NCBI RefSeq assembly: GCF_002407065.1
Contig: NZ_CP023564.1
Location: forward strand, 930,001 to 994,000
DNA from: Brachybacterium ginsengisoli
Lineage (GTDB): Bacteria > Actinomycetota > Actinomycetes > Actinomycetales > Dermabacteraceae
DNA length: 64,000 nucleotides
Direction of reading: 5' to 3'
This document shows, piece by piece, positions 25,069 to 32,703 of the stretch. The position numbers and the translations under genes are program-made. How positions within the stretch are numbered: position 1 is the first letter of the stretch; each line of letters opens with the position of its first letter. A model generated the notes under the pieces. The model had not been told where the DNA came from. It searched no databases and saw only the letters and a list, made by a program, of their open reading frames with translations.

Positions 25069-26271
25069 TCAGTGGGCGGGCGCGAGCGCGGGTTCGTCCG
25101 CCGCGGCCGTGGGGGTCGGGGCGAGCTCTCCGCCGCGCAGCCGGGCTGCGATCAGGTAGACGGCGAGGCCCACGAGGGTGATCGCGGCGCCGGCCCACAG
25201 CGGGGAGGTGTAGCCGAGGCCCGCGGCGAGGGTGAGCCCGCCGATCCAGGCGCCGACGGCGTTGCCCACATTGAACGCGGCGATGTTGGCACCGGAGGCG
25301 AGGGTCGGCGCGGCCGAGGCGTGGGCCATGATCCGCATCTGCAGGCCGGGCACGGTGGCGAAGCCGATGCCGCCCATGAGCACGAGCGCGATGATGGTCG
25401 CTGCCTTCGACTCGGCGGTGAGGGCGAACGCCGCGAGGATCACGGCGAGCAGCCCCAGCAGCACCGTGAGGGTCGCGAACAGGTTCCGGTCCGCGAAGCG
25501 ACCGCCCAGCAGGTTGCCGGCGAAGAGGCCGGCGCCGAAGAGCACCAGCAGCCACGGGACGGTGCTGCTCGCGAAGCCGCTCACTCCGGTGAGGGTGAAG
25601 GCGATGTAGGTGAAGGCGCCGAACATGCCGCCGTATCCGAGCACGGTGACCAGCATGGACAGCCACACCTGGGGGCTGCGGAAGATCCGGAACTCGCCGA
25701 GCGCGCTGCCGGTGCGCGGGGCCGCCGGCGTGGCGGGGACCAGCAGCTGCACGCCCGCGAGGGCGATCAGGCCGATCACGGTGATGGCCCAGAAGGTGGC
25801 GCGCCAGCCGGCGGCCTGGCCCAGGAAGGTGCCCAGCGGCACGCCGGCGACGTTCGCCACGGTGAGGCCGGCGAACATGATGGAGATGGCCTGGCCGCGG
25901 CGGGCGGGGCCCACGAGATCGGCGGCGACGACCGCGCCGATGCCGAAGAACGCGCCGTGGCAGAGGGCCGCGACGATCCTCCCCAGCATCATCAGCGCGT
26001 AGGTGGGTGCGAGGGCGGAGAGCAGGTTGCCGGCGATGAACAGCACCAGCAGGCCCAGCAGGGCCTTCTTGCGATCCACGCGGCCCAGCAGGGTGGTCAG
26101 GCCGATGCCGCCGATCGCGACGGAGAGGGCGTAGCCGGAGATGAGATAGCCGGCCACGGTCTCGGTGACGGCGAAGTCTGCGGCCACCTCGGGCAGCAGG
26201 CCCATGATGACGAACTCGGTGAGTCCGATGCCGAAGCCGCCGAGGGCCAGGGCGTAGAGGGCTGCGGGCAT
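25069..26271 (-). CDS. MFS transporter, arabinose-efflux/drug:H+ antiporter-1 type
   Basis: The 400-residue protein has twelve membrane segments and the DHA1 hallmarks IGLTEFVIMGLLPEVAADF at the N-terminus, LLGRVDRKKALLG (motif A) and GVPLGTFLGQAAGWRATFW (motif C-type, helix 5). Such AraJ/PbuE-like exporters expel drugs, sugars or purines. AAGGAG precedes the ATG. It is co-directional with the aldo/keto reductase and divergent from a MarR regulator with a palindrome in the gap, which suggests inducible export of an unknown compound. Confidence 0.9.
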   Translation of the reverse strand: MPAALYALALGGFGIGLTEFVIMGLLPEVAADFAVTETVAGYLISGYALSVAIGGIGLTTLLGRVDRKKALLGLLVLFIAGNLLSALAPTYALMMLGRIVAALCHGAFFGIGAVVAADLVGPARRGQAISIMFAGLTVANVAGVPLGTFLGQAAGWRATFWAITVIGLIALAGVQLLVPATPAAPRTGSALGEFRIFRSPQVWLSMLVTVLGYGGMFGAFTYIAFTLTGVSGFASSTVPWLLVLFGAGLFAGNLLGGRFADRNLFATLTVLLGLLAVILAAFALTAESKAATIIALVLMGGIGFATVPGLQMRIMAHASAAPTLASGANIAAFNVGNAVGAWIGGLTLAAGLGYTSPLWAGAAITLVGLAVYLIAARLRGGELAPTPTAAADEPALAPAH

Positions 26272-26338
26272 GGGGGGAGCTCCTTGTACGGGGGGTGGGT
26301 GCCGGCTCGTCGGACGAAACAACCGGCGTCTGCAATCA

Positions 26339-26350
26339 TTGCGTGCGCAA
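26339..26350. promoter_or_regulatory. Candidate MarR operator between MFS and marR
   Basis: TTGCG-TG-CGCAA (26339-26350) is a perfect palindrome in the 152-nt divergent gap. A half-match, TTGCACACGC, lies about 25 bp further on. The location suits control of both promoters. Confidence 0.5.
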
Positions 26351-26423
26351 CGAGATGAGATAGTTGCACACGCGGTCTAAGAGCGCAAGCTGTTAGACTC
26401 GCTCCCGACACGAGGAGGCCCAC

Positions 26424-26885
26424 ATGGGTATCGCGGATGATGCGGTGGAGATCCGAGCACGCGGCTGGCGGACTCTCACCGCTCTGCACGGACTGATCGA
26501 GGCGCGGCTCGAGCGCACCCTGCAGGACGAGCATGGCCTGTCGGTCGTGGAGTTCACGGTGATGGACGCCCTGAGCAGGCAGGACGGCTGGCACATGCGC
26601 ATGCAGCAGCTCGCCCGCGCCGCCGCGCTCTCCAGCAGCGCGACCACGCGCCTGGTGACCCGTCTCGAGGATCGCGGTCTGCTCACGCGGGTCCTGTGCA
26701 CGGACGATCGCCGCGGGATCTACACCGAGCTCACCCCGCCGGGGCATGCTCTGCTCGACGGTGCGCGACCCACCTATGACCGGGTGCTCGAGGAGGTCCT
26801 CGACGAGGCCTCGGACATGCCGGAGCTGAGCCCGCTGGTCGATGCCCTGCACGCCCGGGACGTCCTGGAGCCCACCGCCGGATGA
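26424..26885 (+). CDS. MarR family transcriptional regulator
   Basis: The 153-residue winged-helix protein has VVEFTVMDALSRQ (helix 2), MQQLARAAALSSSATTRLVT (helix-turn-helix with recognition helix) and a wing with LCTDDRRGIYTELTPPG, including the family DxR motif. It is divergent from the MFS exporter and aldo/keto reductase pair, the classical layout for a repressor of an efflux/detoxification operon. Its ATG is preceded by GAGGAG. Confidence 0.92.
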   Translation: MGIADDAVEIRARGWRTLTALHGLIEARLERTLQDEHGLSVVEFTVMDALSRQDGWHMRMQQLARAAALSSSATTRLVTRLEDRGLLTRVLCTDDRRGIYTELTPPGHALLDGARPTYDRVLEEVLDEASDMPELSPLVDALHARDVLEPTAG

Positions 26886-26987
26886 CGCCCGGCGTGACCC
26901 GTCGGCATGGTCGCGCCCGACGGCTGATCGAGCACTCCTGATCCACATCGCCCCCGTGGCCCGGTGAGCACCTGCGATGATGCCGAG

Positions 26988-27917
26988 ATGGACCAACCGC
27001 TCCAGCTCCCGGAGGCCTTCCGGCGGCGCCTCCTCCATCAGAACCGGGCCACCGCCCCCTGGCTCGAGGACGTCCCGGACCACGCCCGATCGATGGTCCG
27101 GGACTGGGAGCTCACACCCGACGGGCAGCCGTTCTTCGGCGGCACCAGCATCGTGCTGCCCGTCCGCACAGCCGACGGCGACCCGGCCGCCCTCAAGCTG
27201 GTCTCTCCGCTCGCCGACGCCGCGCTCGAGGTGACGGCGCTGAGCGCGCTCGCCGGTCACGGCATGGTCGAGCTCCTGCGCTCCGACGCGGATCAGGGCG
27301 CCCTGCTGCTCGAGCGCCTCGCCGGTCCGACCCTCGTCGAGCACCCCGAGCCACTCGCCGCCGCGCGGATCGCCGGTCGGGTCGCGGCCCGCATCGCCGC
27401 GGTCCCCGCCCTATCGGATGCCCCGCGCCTGGCCGAGACCTCCCGCGCCTGGGGCCAGTCGTTCCAGGCCCAGCACGCCCGCGCCGTCGCAGACCGCCTC
27501 CCGCTCCCGGCCGGAGCGGGGGAGCGAGCCGCCGAGATCATCGACGACCTCGCCGAGGACACCTCGAGCACCCTCACCCACGGCGACCTCAGCTTCGCGA
27601 ACGTGCTGCGCCGGGCGGAGGACGACTGGGTGGCCATCGATCCCGGCTGGCTGTGCGGTCCGGTCGAGAACGAGGCGCACACCGTGGTACGCAGCGTCCT
27701 GCCCGCCGTGCTCGACGCGCCGCGCCCACGCGAGGGTCTGCGGGCCGTGATCGAGGCCTTCTGCGAGACCGCCGGGGCGGACGTCGAACGGGCCGAGACC
27801 CTCTCCTACGCCCGCTTCGTCGCCTCCTACTTCTGGGAGGCCCAGCACACCGGGAGCACGGACGACATCGAGCGCCTGCACCGCGCCATCGAGCTCACCA
27901 CCGCGCCACCGGACTGA
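26988..27917 (+). CDS. Aminoglycoside/hydroxyurea-type small-molecule kinase
   Basis: The 309-residue protein resembles the APH(6)/hydroxyurea phosphotransferase family. It has GGTSIVLPVRTADGDPAALKL (ATP-binding lobe with Lys), ALLLERLAGPTL (hinge), STLTHGDLSFANVLRR (catalytic Brenner-type HGDxxxxN) and DWVAIDPGWLCGPVENEAH (metal-binding D-P-G). Relatives phosphorylate streptomycin or hydroxyurea, but many chromosomal members have unknown targets and resistance should not be assumed. ATG 26988 was chosen; GTG 26964 upstream has no ribosome-binding site. Confidence 0.8.
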   Translation: MDQPLQLPEAFRRRLLHQNRATAPWLEDVPDHARSMVRDWELTPDGQPFFGGTSIVLPVRTADGDPAALKLVSPLADAALEVTALSALAGHGMVELLRSDADQGALLLERLAGPTLVEHPEPLAAARIAGRVAARIAAVPALSDAPRLAETSRAWGQSFQAQHARAVADRLPLPAGAGERAAEIIDDLAEDTSSTLTHGDLSFANVLRRAEDDWVAIDPGWLCGPVENEAHTVVRSVLPAVLDAPRPREGLRAVIEAFCETAGADVERAETLSYARFVASYFWEAQHTGSTDDIERLHRAIELTTAPPD

Positions 27918-28023
27918 CCCTCACGAAGGGTCATCGGCGCGATGCGCAGCCCGTCGGCTCCCGATGTGGTGGGATGGGTGCGTCTCGTGGCCCGGGGTGG
28001 GCCGCTCGTCTCGGGGGAGTCGT

Positions 28024-29280
28024 ATGAACCGGCAGGAGAATGACAGGATCCGGCCCGTCAGTCCGCCCGCGGGCCGCCCGCTGATCAGCGCGGTCACGGG
28101 CACCAACGGCAAGACCTCCGTCGCGACGGCGACGGTCCAGCTCATGAGGCTGGTGGGGTGGAGCGCCGCCGGGTACGACTCGACCGGGATCACCGATGTG
28201 GCCGGCGTGCTGCACGAGGCGCGACCCCGGCGCTCCCCGGACTACCTCCCCGAGCTGATCGAGCGGCAGGTGCAGGCCGGCGCGGAGGCCATCTCCCTCG
28301 AGGCGTTCGTGGGGATCCTCAAGGACGGACTGTTCGAGCGGGTCCCGGTGGACGTCGCCGTCTGCACCGGCCTCGAGCGCGACCATCTCGACGTGCACGG
28401 CAGCCTCGAGGCGTACTGGGGCGCGAAGCTGTCGCTGTTCTCCCAGCACCTGCGCGCCGACGGGGTGGCTGTGATGGCCACGGACTGCGTGCGGGGAGAG
28501 ATGGTGCGCGAGGCCGTCGCGAGCCGCGGCGCCCGACTGCTGACGGTGGGCGAGGGCGGCGACGTGCACTTCACGGAGACCCTCGGATTCGGCGGGAAGC
28601 CCGCCGTGGGCAGGGCGGCCGACGGGGCGGCCCTCGGCAGCGGGGCTGAGGGCCGGGGGACGGTGGGCCTGCTCACCGTGGGGTCGCAGACGCTCGAGAC
28701 CACCCTTCCCGTGCGGCACTCGATCGCGGTGACGAACCTGCTGCTCGCGGCGACCGCGGTGATCGCCGCCGGGGCCCCTGCCGAGGCCGTCGCCGCTGCG
28801 CTCTCCAAGGTCGCGCCACCGCCGGGCAGGTTGGAGACCATCTCCCTGCAGGACGGGATCACCGCGATGGTGGACACCGCGCACAACCCCGCGGCGCTGC
28901 GCACCGCGCTGGAGGCCGTACGGCGCGAGACCGAGGGTCGCCTCCTGGTGGTGTTCGGGGCCGGCGGGGAGCGGGATCGAGCGAAGCGCCCCGAAATGGG
29001 GGAGATCGCTGCGGCGCTCGCCGATGTCGTGGTGCTCACCGACGACAACCCGCGCCGCGAGCCGCCGCAGAGGATCCGCTCCGAGGTGAGGGCGGGCTGC
29101 CCGGAGTGCCTCGAGATCCCGCGACGATCCGACGCGATCCGGGCTGCGCTGCTGATGGCCCGGCCCGGGGACACGGTGCTCGTGGCCGGGAAAGGGGACG
29201 AGACCGTGCAGCTGGTGGGCACGGAGCGCCTTCCCCACGACGACCGCGCCGTGATCCGAGAGGCGCTGGCGCACCCCTGA
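28024..29280 (+). CDS. Mur ligase family enzyme lacking the N-terminal substrate domain
   Basis: The 418-residue ATP-dependent amide ligase has the P-loop AVTGTNGKTSVATAT near residue 26, the central Mur domain with VCTGLERDHLDVHGSLEAYW, and the C-terminal domain with TAMVDTAHNPAALRTAL and VVLTDDNPRREPP. DNPR is the motif by which MurE enzymes recognise meso-diaminopimelate. Unlike MurE (about 500 residues), it starts directly at the ATPase domain and lacks the UDP-binding domain. Its substrate may therefore differ from UDP-MurNAc-dipeptide. GGGGGAG lies before ATG 28024. It is a lone gene ended by a perfect hairpin. Confidence 0.8.
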   Translation: MNRQENDRIRPVSPPAGRPLISAVTGTNGKTSVATATVQLMRLVGWSAAGYDSTGITDVAGVLHEARPRRSPDYLPELIERQVQAGAEAISLEAFVGILKDGLFERVPVDVAVCTGLERDHLDVHGSLEAYWGAKLSLFSQHLRADGVAVMATDCVRGEMVREAVASRGARLLTVGEGGDVHFTETLGFGGKPAVGRAADGAALGSGAEGRGTVGLLTVGSQTLETTLPVRHSIAVTNLLLAATAVIAAGAPAEAVAAALSKVAPPPGRLETISLQDGITAMVDTAHNPAALRTALEAVRRETEGRLLVVFGAGGERDRAKRPEMGEIAAALADVVVLTDDNPRREPPQRIRSEVRAGCPECLEIPRRSDAIRAALLMARPGDTVLVAGKGDETVQLVGTERLPHDDRAVIREALAHP

Positions 29281-29286
29281 CAGGGT

Positions 29287-29323
29287 GATGCGCCGTGCCC
29301 GATCAGATCGGGCACGGCGCATC
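29287..29323. terminator. Bidirectional terminator, 18-bp perfect arms
   Basis: GATGCGCCGTGCCCGATC (29287-29304) and its exact complement (29306-29323) are separated by one base, so the terminal GATC pairs would open to form the loop. It separates the convergent Mur ligase and repeat-protein genes. Confidence 0.85.
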
Positions 29324-29331
29324 GAGGTCAC

Positions 29332-29565
29332 TCAGACGAGGCCGCCGTCCGGGTCGTACCCGCCGTCCGGGTCGTAGCCCCCGTCGGGGTCATATCCGCC
29401 GTCGGGGTCATATCCGCCGTCGGGGTCGTACCCGCCGTCGGGATCCGAGCCCCCGTCCGGGTCATACCCACCATCCGGGTCGTACCCGCCGTCGGGGTCG
29501 TACCCGCCGTCGGGGTCGTAGCCCCCGTCGGGGTCGTAGCCTGTGGTCTCATCGATGCCGGTCAT
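29332..29565 (-). CDS. Acidic hexapeptide-repeat protein, (Y/S)DPDGG x 11
   Basis: The 77-residue protein is a nine-residue head (MTGIDETTG), eleven tandem DPDGG-containing hexapeptides (ten YDPDGG, one SDPDGG in the middle) and LV. The DNA is an 18-bp tandem array with synonymous variation between units, which shows that the frame is under protein-level constraint. A strong GAGGGGGA site before ATG 29565 and the terminator at its end support expression. There is no signal peptide, membrane segment or cysteine. Regular Asp pairs suggest metal binding or an intrinsically disordered acidic chain; neither is proven. Confidence 0.8.
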   Translation of the reverse strand: MTGIDETTGYDPDGGYDPDGGYDPDGGYDPDGGYDPDGGSDPDGGYDPDGGYDPDGGYDPDGGYDPDGGYDPDGGLV

Positions 29566-29675
29566 GATTCCCCCTCATGTGGTGCGTGAGCAGTGCCACA
29601 CCGATTCAAACGGTCGATGCGGCTCCGCGCAAGGGGGAGACGGCGATGGATGCGGCTGCTGCGGCGAGCCTGCCG

Positions 29676-30137
29676 TCAGTCCAGGCAGAACTCGTTGCCC
29701 TCCGGATCGGCCAGCACGAGGAAGCCGATGCTCATCGGCGGCTCCGGCTCGTGACGCGCCAGCCGTGTCGCCCCGAGCTCGACGAGCTCCTCGCAGCGGG
29801 CTTCGAGCGCCGCCATCCGCTCGTCCCCGATGAGATCGGGCGCGGTGCGCACATCCAGGTGGACCCGGTTCTTGACGACCTTGTCCTCGGGGACGCGCTG
29901 GAAGTAGATCCGCGGGCCGTCGCCGTCGGGGTCCTCGAGAGCGGAGGCGCTGTTGCGCTCGTCCTCGGGAACTCCCATGCGTTCGAGGAAGGCGTCCCAG
30001 GCCGCGAGCGGGTCCTCGCCCTCGGCGAGCTCGACGCCGGGCGGTCCCGGATGCACGTACCCGAGCACCTCCCTCCAGAAGATCGAGACCGTGCGCGGGT
30101 CATGGACGTCGATGGTGATCTGGACGGTGGCGCTCAT
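29676..30137 (-). CDS. VOC/glyoxalase superfamily protein
   Basis: The 153-residue protein starts VQITIDVHDPRTVSIFWREV, the typical first strand and helix of a glyoxalase/bleomycin-resistance-like domain, continues with RIYFQRVPEDKVVKNRVHLDV (metal-site strand with His) and ends FLVLADPEGNEFCLD (second half with conserved Glu). Members bind small ligands or metals, and only some are enzymes. GGGAGC precedes the ATG. It is a single gene. Confidence 0.88.
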   Translation of the reverse strand: MSATVQITIDVHDPRTVSIFWREVLGYVHPGPPGVELAEGEDPLAAWDAFLERMGVPEDERNSASALEDPDGDGPRIYFQRVPEDKVVKNRVHLDVRTAPDLIGDERMAALEARCEELVELGATRLARHEPEPPMSIGFLVLADPEGNEFCLD

Positions 30138-30358
30138 GGGTGCTCCCGAGAGGGTGAAGGATCGTGCGACGACGGCTGTCGACGCGGGTCGGCGATGCCT
30201 GCCCATCGTGTCGGCAGGAGAGGACAGATGCTGTCCGCTGACCTCGGGGGCCGTCGAGACGCACCCGATCCGGCGGCCGGCTCCGACGGGAGCAGGGCAC
30301 CGGCGTCACCGGTGCCCTGCGGGAGACGGACGTCGCCGTCCTGCGGATCCCCGCCCGC

Positions 30359-30433
30359 TCAGAGGACGAGCAACAGGATGATGATGATCAGCAGAAGGGT
30401 CGTGAGACTGATCGGAAGTACGGCCTTGCGCAT
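30359..30433 (-). CDS. 24-residue hydrophobic membrane peptide
   Basis: ATG 30433 is preceded at the ideal distance by AAGGAG. The frame encodes MRKAVLPISL followed by a run of Thr, Leu and Ile up to a final VL and TGA at 30359-30361: a short basic start and one membrane helix. It is too short for most annotation pipelines. It lies between the VOC gene and the acyltransferase, on their strand. Its role is unknown; small single-helix proteins often tune membrane enzymes or act as toxins, and nothing here decides between these. Confidence 0.65.
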   Translation of the reverse strand: MRKAVLPISLTTLLLIIIILLLVL

Positions 30434-30512
30434 GAGCGGCTCCTTCGGTCGCCTATCCCGCGGGGTCTCCGACGGGGTTCAACACCGTAGGGGACGGTCT
30501 CGGGCAAGCGGA

Positions 30513-31907
30513 TCAGATGGCTGTGGAGAGTCGCATCGGTGCAGGTCCCCGTCGCCATACCGGGCGGTCGAGCAGTGTCGCCAGAGTCCGTCGCAGGGCG
30601 ATCAGGATCAGCACCACCGCGCCGAGGGCCGTCACGGGCCAGGTGCCCGCCAGGAGCAGCAACAGCACCGCCGCCACGCCCAGCACCACCCCGAGCCGGG
30701 CCTCGCGGGGTCGGGTGGTGAGCGCCGGAGGCCTCCTGGCCTCGATCCCGCCCAGCACGGTCGCGACGCCGAGCGTGAGGAGCAGCGAGAGAGCCAGCCA
30801 GGAGGGCCGGGACAGCCACCACAGGATGCTCGAGGGCTCGGGGAGGGGGATCGGACCGAGCAGGGCGAGCTGCGCCGACGCTCCCGCCATCACCAGCAGC
30901 ACCGGCAGGTTCCACAGGTAGATCGTCATCGTGCGGGCCGTGACGAATCCGGTCAGGGCGGCGATGCGCGGCCGCTCGGCGAGAGCACGGAGCCGGGTGC
31001 GCACCAGCGTGAGCAGCATCGTCTGCGCCACGCCGACCAGCAGCAGCGCCGTGGTCGGCGGGTTCAGGTGCGCGATGAGATCGGGCGAGCAGATCCCCAG
31101 CAGCATCCCGAGCGCGAGCAGTCCGGCGGCCCCGGCGCCGATCCCGATCCGCCACCGCGCCGAGAGGCGGTCCAGGTGGCCGTCGGCCAGGAGGAACCCG
31201 AGCTGCTGCAGGGCGAGCCACACGAAGGCGAGGTTCGCATACCCGATCGCGTCGACCCCGGTGACCAGCCGCAGCAGGTCCACCGCCACCGCACCGGCCG
31301 CGAGACCGGCGAAGCTGCGCAGCGGTGCCCGCTCGTGGAGCCCGGCCATGGTGGGCAGCATCGCCTGGACCGCCAGGAACACCCCGAGGAACCACAGCGG
31401 CTGGCCGTACCGCAGGCTGATCTCCGCCATCAGCTCGCCAGGGACCCCGGCGGCCATCAGCGCCAGGAACCCGACCCCCACGGCGCCGATCGTCGCGAGA
31501 GCGGGGACCAGGAGACGGTGCACGCGCCCGGCCACGAACTCGGCCGCGGTGCGGCCGGCGGCCCGGGACCGACGATGGGCGAGCACGCCCGCGAACCCCG
31601 CGATCATGAAGAACAGCGGCAGCACCTGCAGCACCCAGGTGAGCGGGGCGTACCAGGCGGCGCCGCGGGTCGCGTACTCGAGCACGCCCTGACCGCCGTC
31701 CACCGTGACCCCGACCTGCAGTCCATGGATCAGCAGCACGGCGATCACGCACAGCGCCCGGGCCAGGTCGATCCCGGCATCCCGTGCCCCGGAGGCGGCG
31801 GAAGGGCGCGGGCTTCCCGACGGGGGAGCCGAGCGGACCTGCGGGGCGCGCGGCGGGTCGAGCCGCGGCGCACCGGGGCGGGGGAGCGGGGTGTCGATGG
31901 CGGTCAT
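30513..31907 (-). CDS. Acyltransferase family 3 membrane protein
   Basis: The 464-residue protein has a Pro-rich cytosolic start (residues 1-42), then the acyltransferase-3 motif AGIDLARALCVIAVLLIHGL, LPLFFMIAGFAGVLAHRR, about ten to eleven membrane helices and a conserved-looking MTIYLWNLPVLLVMAGASA near residue 340. Such enzymes acylate membrane or cell-wall glycans, here with an unknown acceptor. The Shine-Dalgarno sequence lies inside a 10-bp hairpin (31914-31937). The upstream two-component genes are on the same strand 124 nt away and may control it. Confidence 0.87.
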   Translation of the reverse strand: MTAIDTPLPRPGAPRLDPPRAPQVRSAPPSGSPRPSAASGARDAGIDLARALCVIAVLLIHGLQVGVTVDGGQGVLEYATRGAAWYAPLTWVLQVLPLFFMIAGFAGVLAHRRSRAAGRTAAEFVAGRVHRLLVPALATIGAVGVGFLALMAAGVPGELMAEISLRYGQPLWFLGVFLAVQAMLPTMAGLHERAPLRSFAGLAAGAVAVDLLRLVTGVDAIGYANLAFVWLALQQLGFLLADGHLDRLSARWRIGIGAGAAGLLALGMLLGICSPDLIAHLNPPTTALLLVGVAQTMLLTLVRTRLRALAERPRIAALTGFVTARTMTIYLWNLPVLLVMAGASAQLALLGPIPLPEPSSILWWLSRPSWLALSLLLTLGVATVLGGIEARRPPALTTRPREARLGVVLGVAAVLLLLLAGTWPVTALGAVVLILIALRRTLATLLDRPVWRRGPAPMRLSTAI

Positions 31908-31913
31908 GGGGGT

Positions 31914-31937
31914 CCTCCTCGGGTGGTCCCGAGGAGG
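31914..31937 (-). promoter_or_regulatory. Hairpin sequestering the acyltransferase ribosome-binding site
   Basis: On the minus strand, CCTCCTCGGG-ACCA-CCCGAGGAGG forms a 10-bp perfect hairpin. Its 3' arm contains GAGGAGG, the ribosome-binding site 6 nt before the ATG at 31907. The exact pairing of the anti-SD arm predicts translational control. Confidence 0.6.
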
Positions 31938-32031
31938 TTAGGAGGACGGCGCCCACCGGCACGTCACCCGTGAGGGCGAACCGCCGTCGCCCGGAGGGGC
32001 GACCTCGGGACCTCCGGGGTCACCCGGCCGC

Positions 32032-32703
32032 TCAGGACGCAGGCTCGACCAGGCCGTTGTCGAAGGCGAAGATCACGGCCTGCACCCGGTCCCGGGCGCC
32101 GATCTTCGCCAGCAGACGACCCACGTGGGTCTTCACCGTGTGGTCGGAGATGAACAGCTCGTCGCCGATCTCCCGGTTCGAGAACCCGCGGCCCAGCAGC
32201 ACCAGCACCTCGCGCTCGCGCTCGGTGAGGCGGGCGATCTCGGCGGACGCCCGGGCGGGCCGCGGCTTCGAGGCGGTGAACTGCGAGATCATCCGGCGCG
32301 TGATCCCGGGGGACAGCAGCGCATCACCCTCGGCGACCACCTCCACGGCATGGACGAGCTCCTCGGCGGAGGCGTCCTTGAGCAGGAACCCGCTGGCCCC
32401 GGCCTCGAGCGCGGCATAGACGTAGTCGTCGATGTCGAAGGTGGTGAGCATGAGGACCTTGGGCACCTTCGCGGCCGGGAAGGCGGGGCTGTGCAGGCGC
32501 CGCGTCGCCTCGATGCCGTCCATCTCCGGCATCCGCACATCCATCAGCACCACATCCGGCCCCAGCCGGGCCGACTGCGCGACGGCCTCCGCGCCCGAGA
32601 CCGCCTGACCGACCACGCGGATGCCCTCCTGCGCGTCCAGCAGCGCGGCGAAGCCGGCACGGATCATCGCCGCATCGTCGGCGATGAGCACGGAGATCGT
32701 CAT
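32032..32703 (-). CDS. NarL/LuxR family response regulator
   Basis: The 223-residue protein has a receiver domain, ISVLIADDAAMIRAGFAALL with the acidic pair, the phospho-acceptor Asp in VVLMDVRMPEMDG near residue 54, LTTFDIDDYV and the conserved Lys in SGFLLKDAS. The LuxR-type helix-turn-helix follows: LTEREREVLVLLGRGFSNRE and SDHTVKTHVGRLLAKIGARD. Its ATG overlaps the stop of the sensor kinase by 4 nt. The acyltransferase 124 nt downstream on the same strand is a possible target or co-transcribed gene. Confidence 0.95.
   Translation of the reverse strand: MTISVLIADDAAMIRAGFAALLDAQEGIRVVGQAVSGAEAVAQSARLGPDVVLMDVRMPEMDGIEATRRLHSPAFPAAKVPKVLMLTTFDIDDYVYAALEAGASGFLLKDASAEELVHAVEVVAEGDALLSPGITRRMISQFTASKPRPARASAEIARLTEREREVLVLLGRGFSNREIGDELFISDHTVKTHVGRLLAKIGARDRVQAVIFAFDNGLVEPAS

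Noticed and set aside
26988..27917. Aminoglycoside-resistance gene
   Set aside because: The kinase motifs fit the family, but it is a chromosomal member with no mobile context and its substrate cannot be inferred, so resistance is not claimed.
29287..29565. Possible CRISPR-like array at the 18-bp tandem repeat
   Set aside because: There are no spacers; the units are contiguous and encode a hexapeptide repeat in one frame. No cas genes are in the window.
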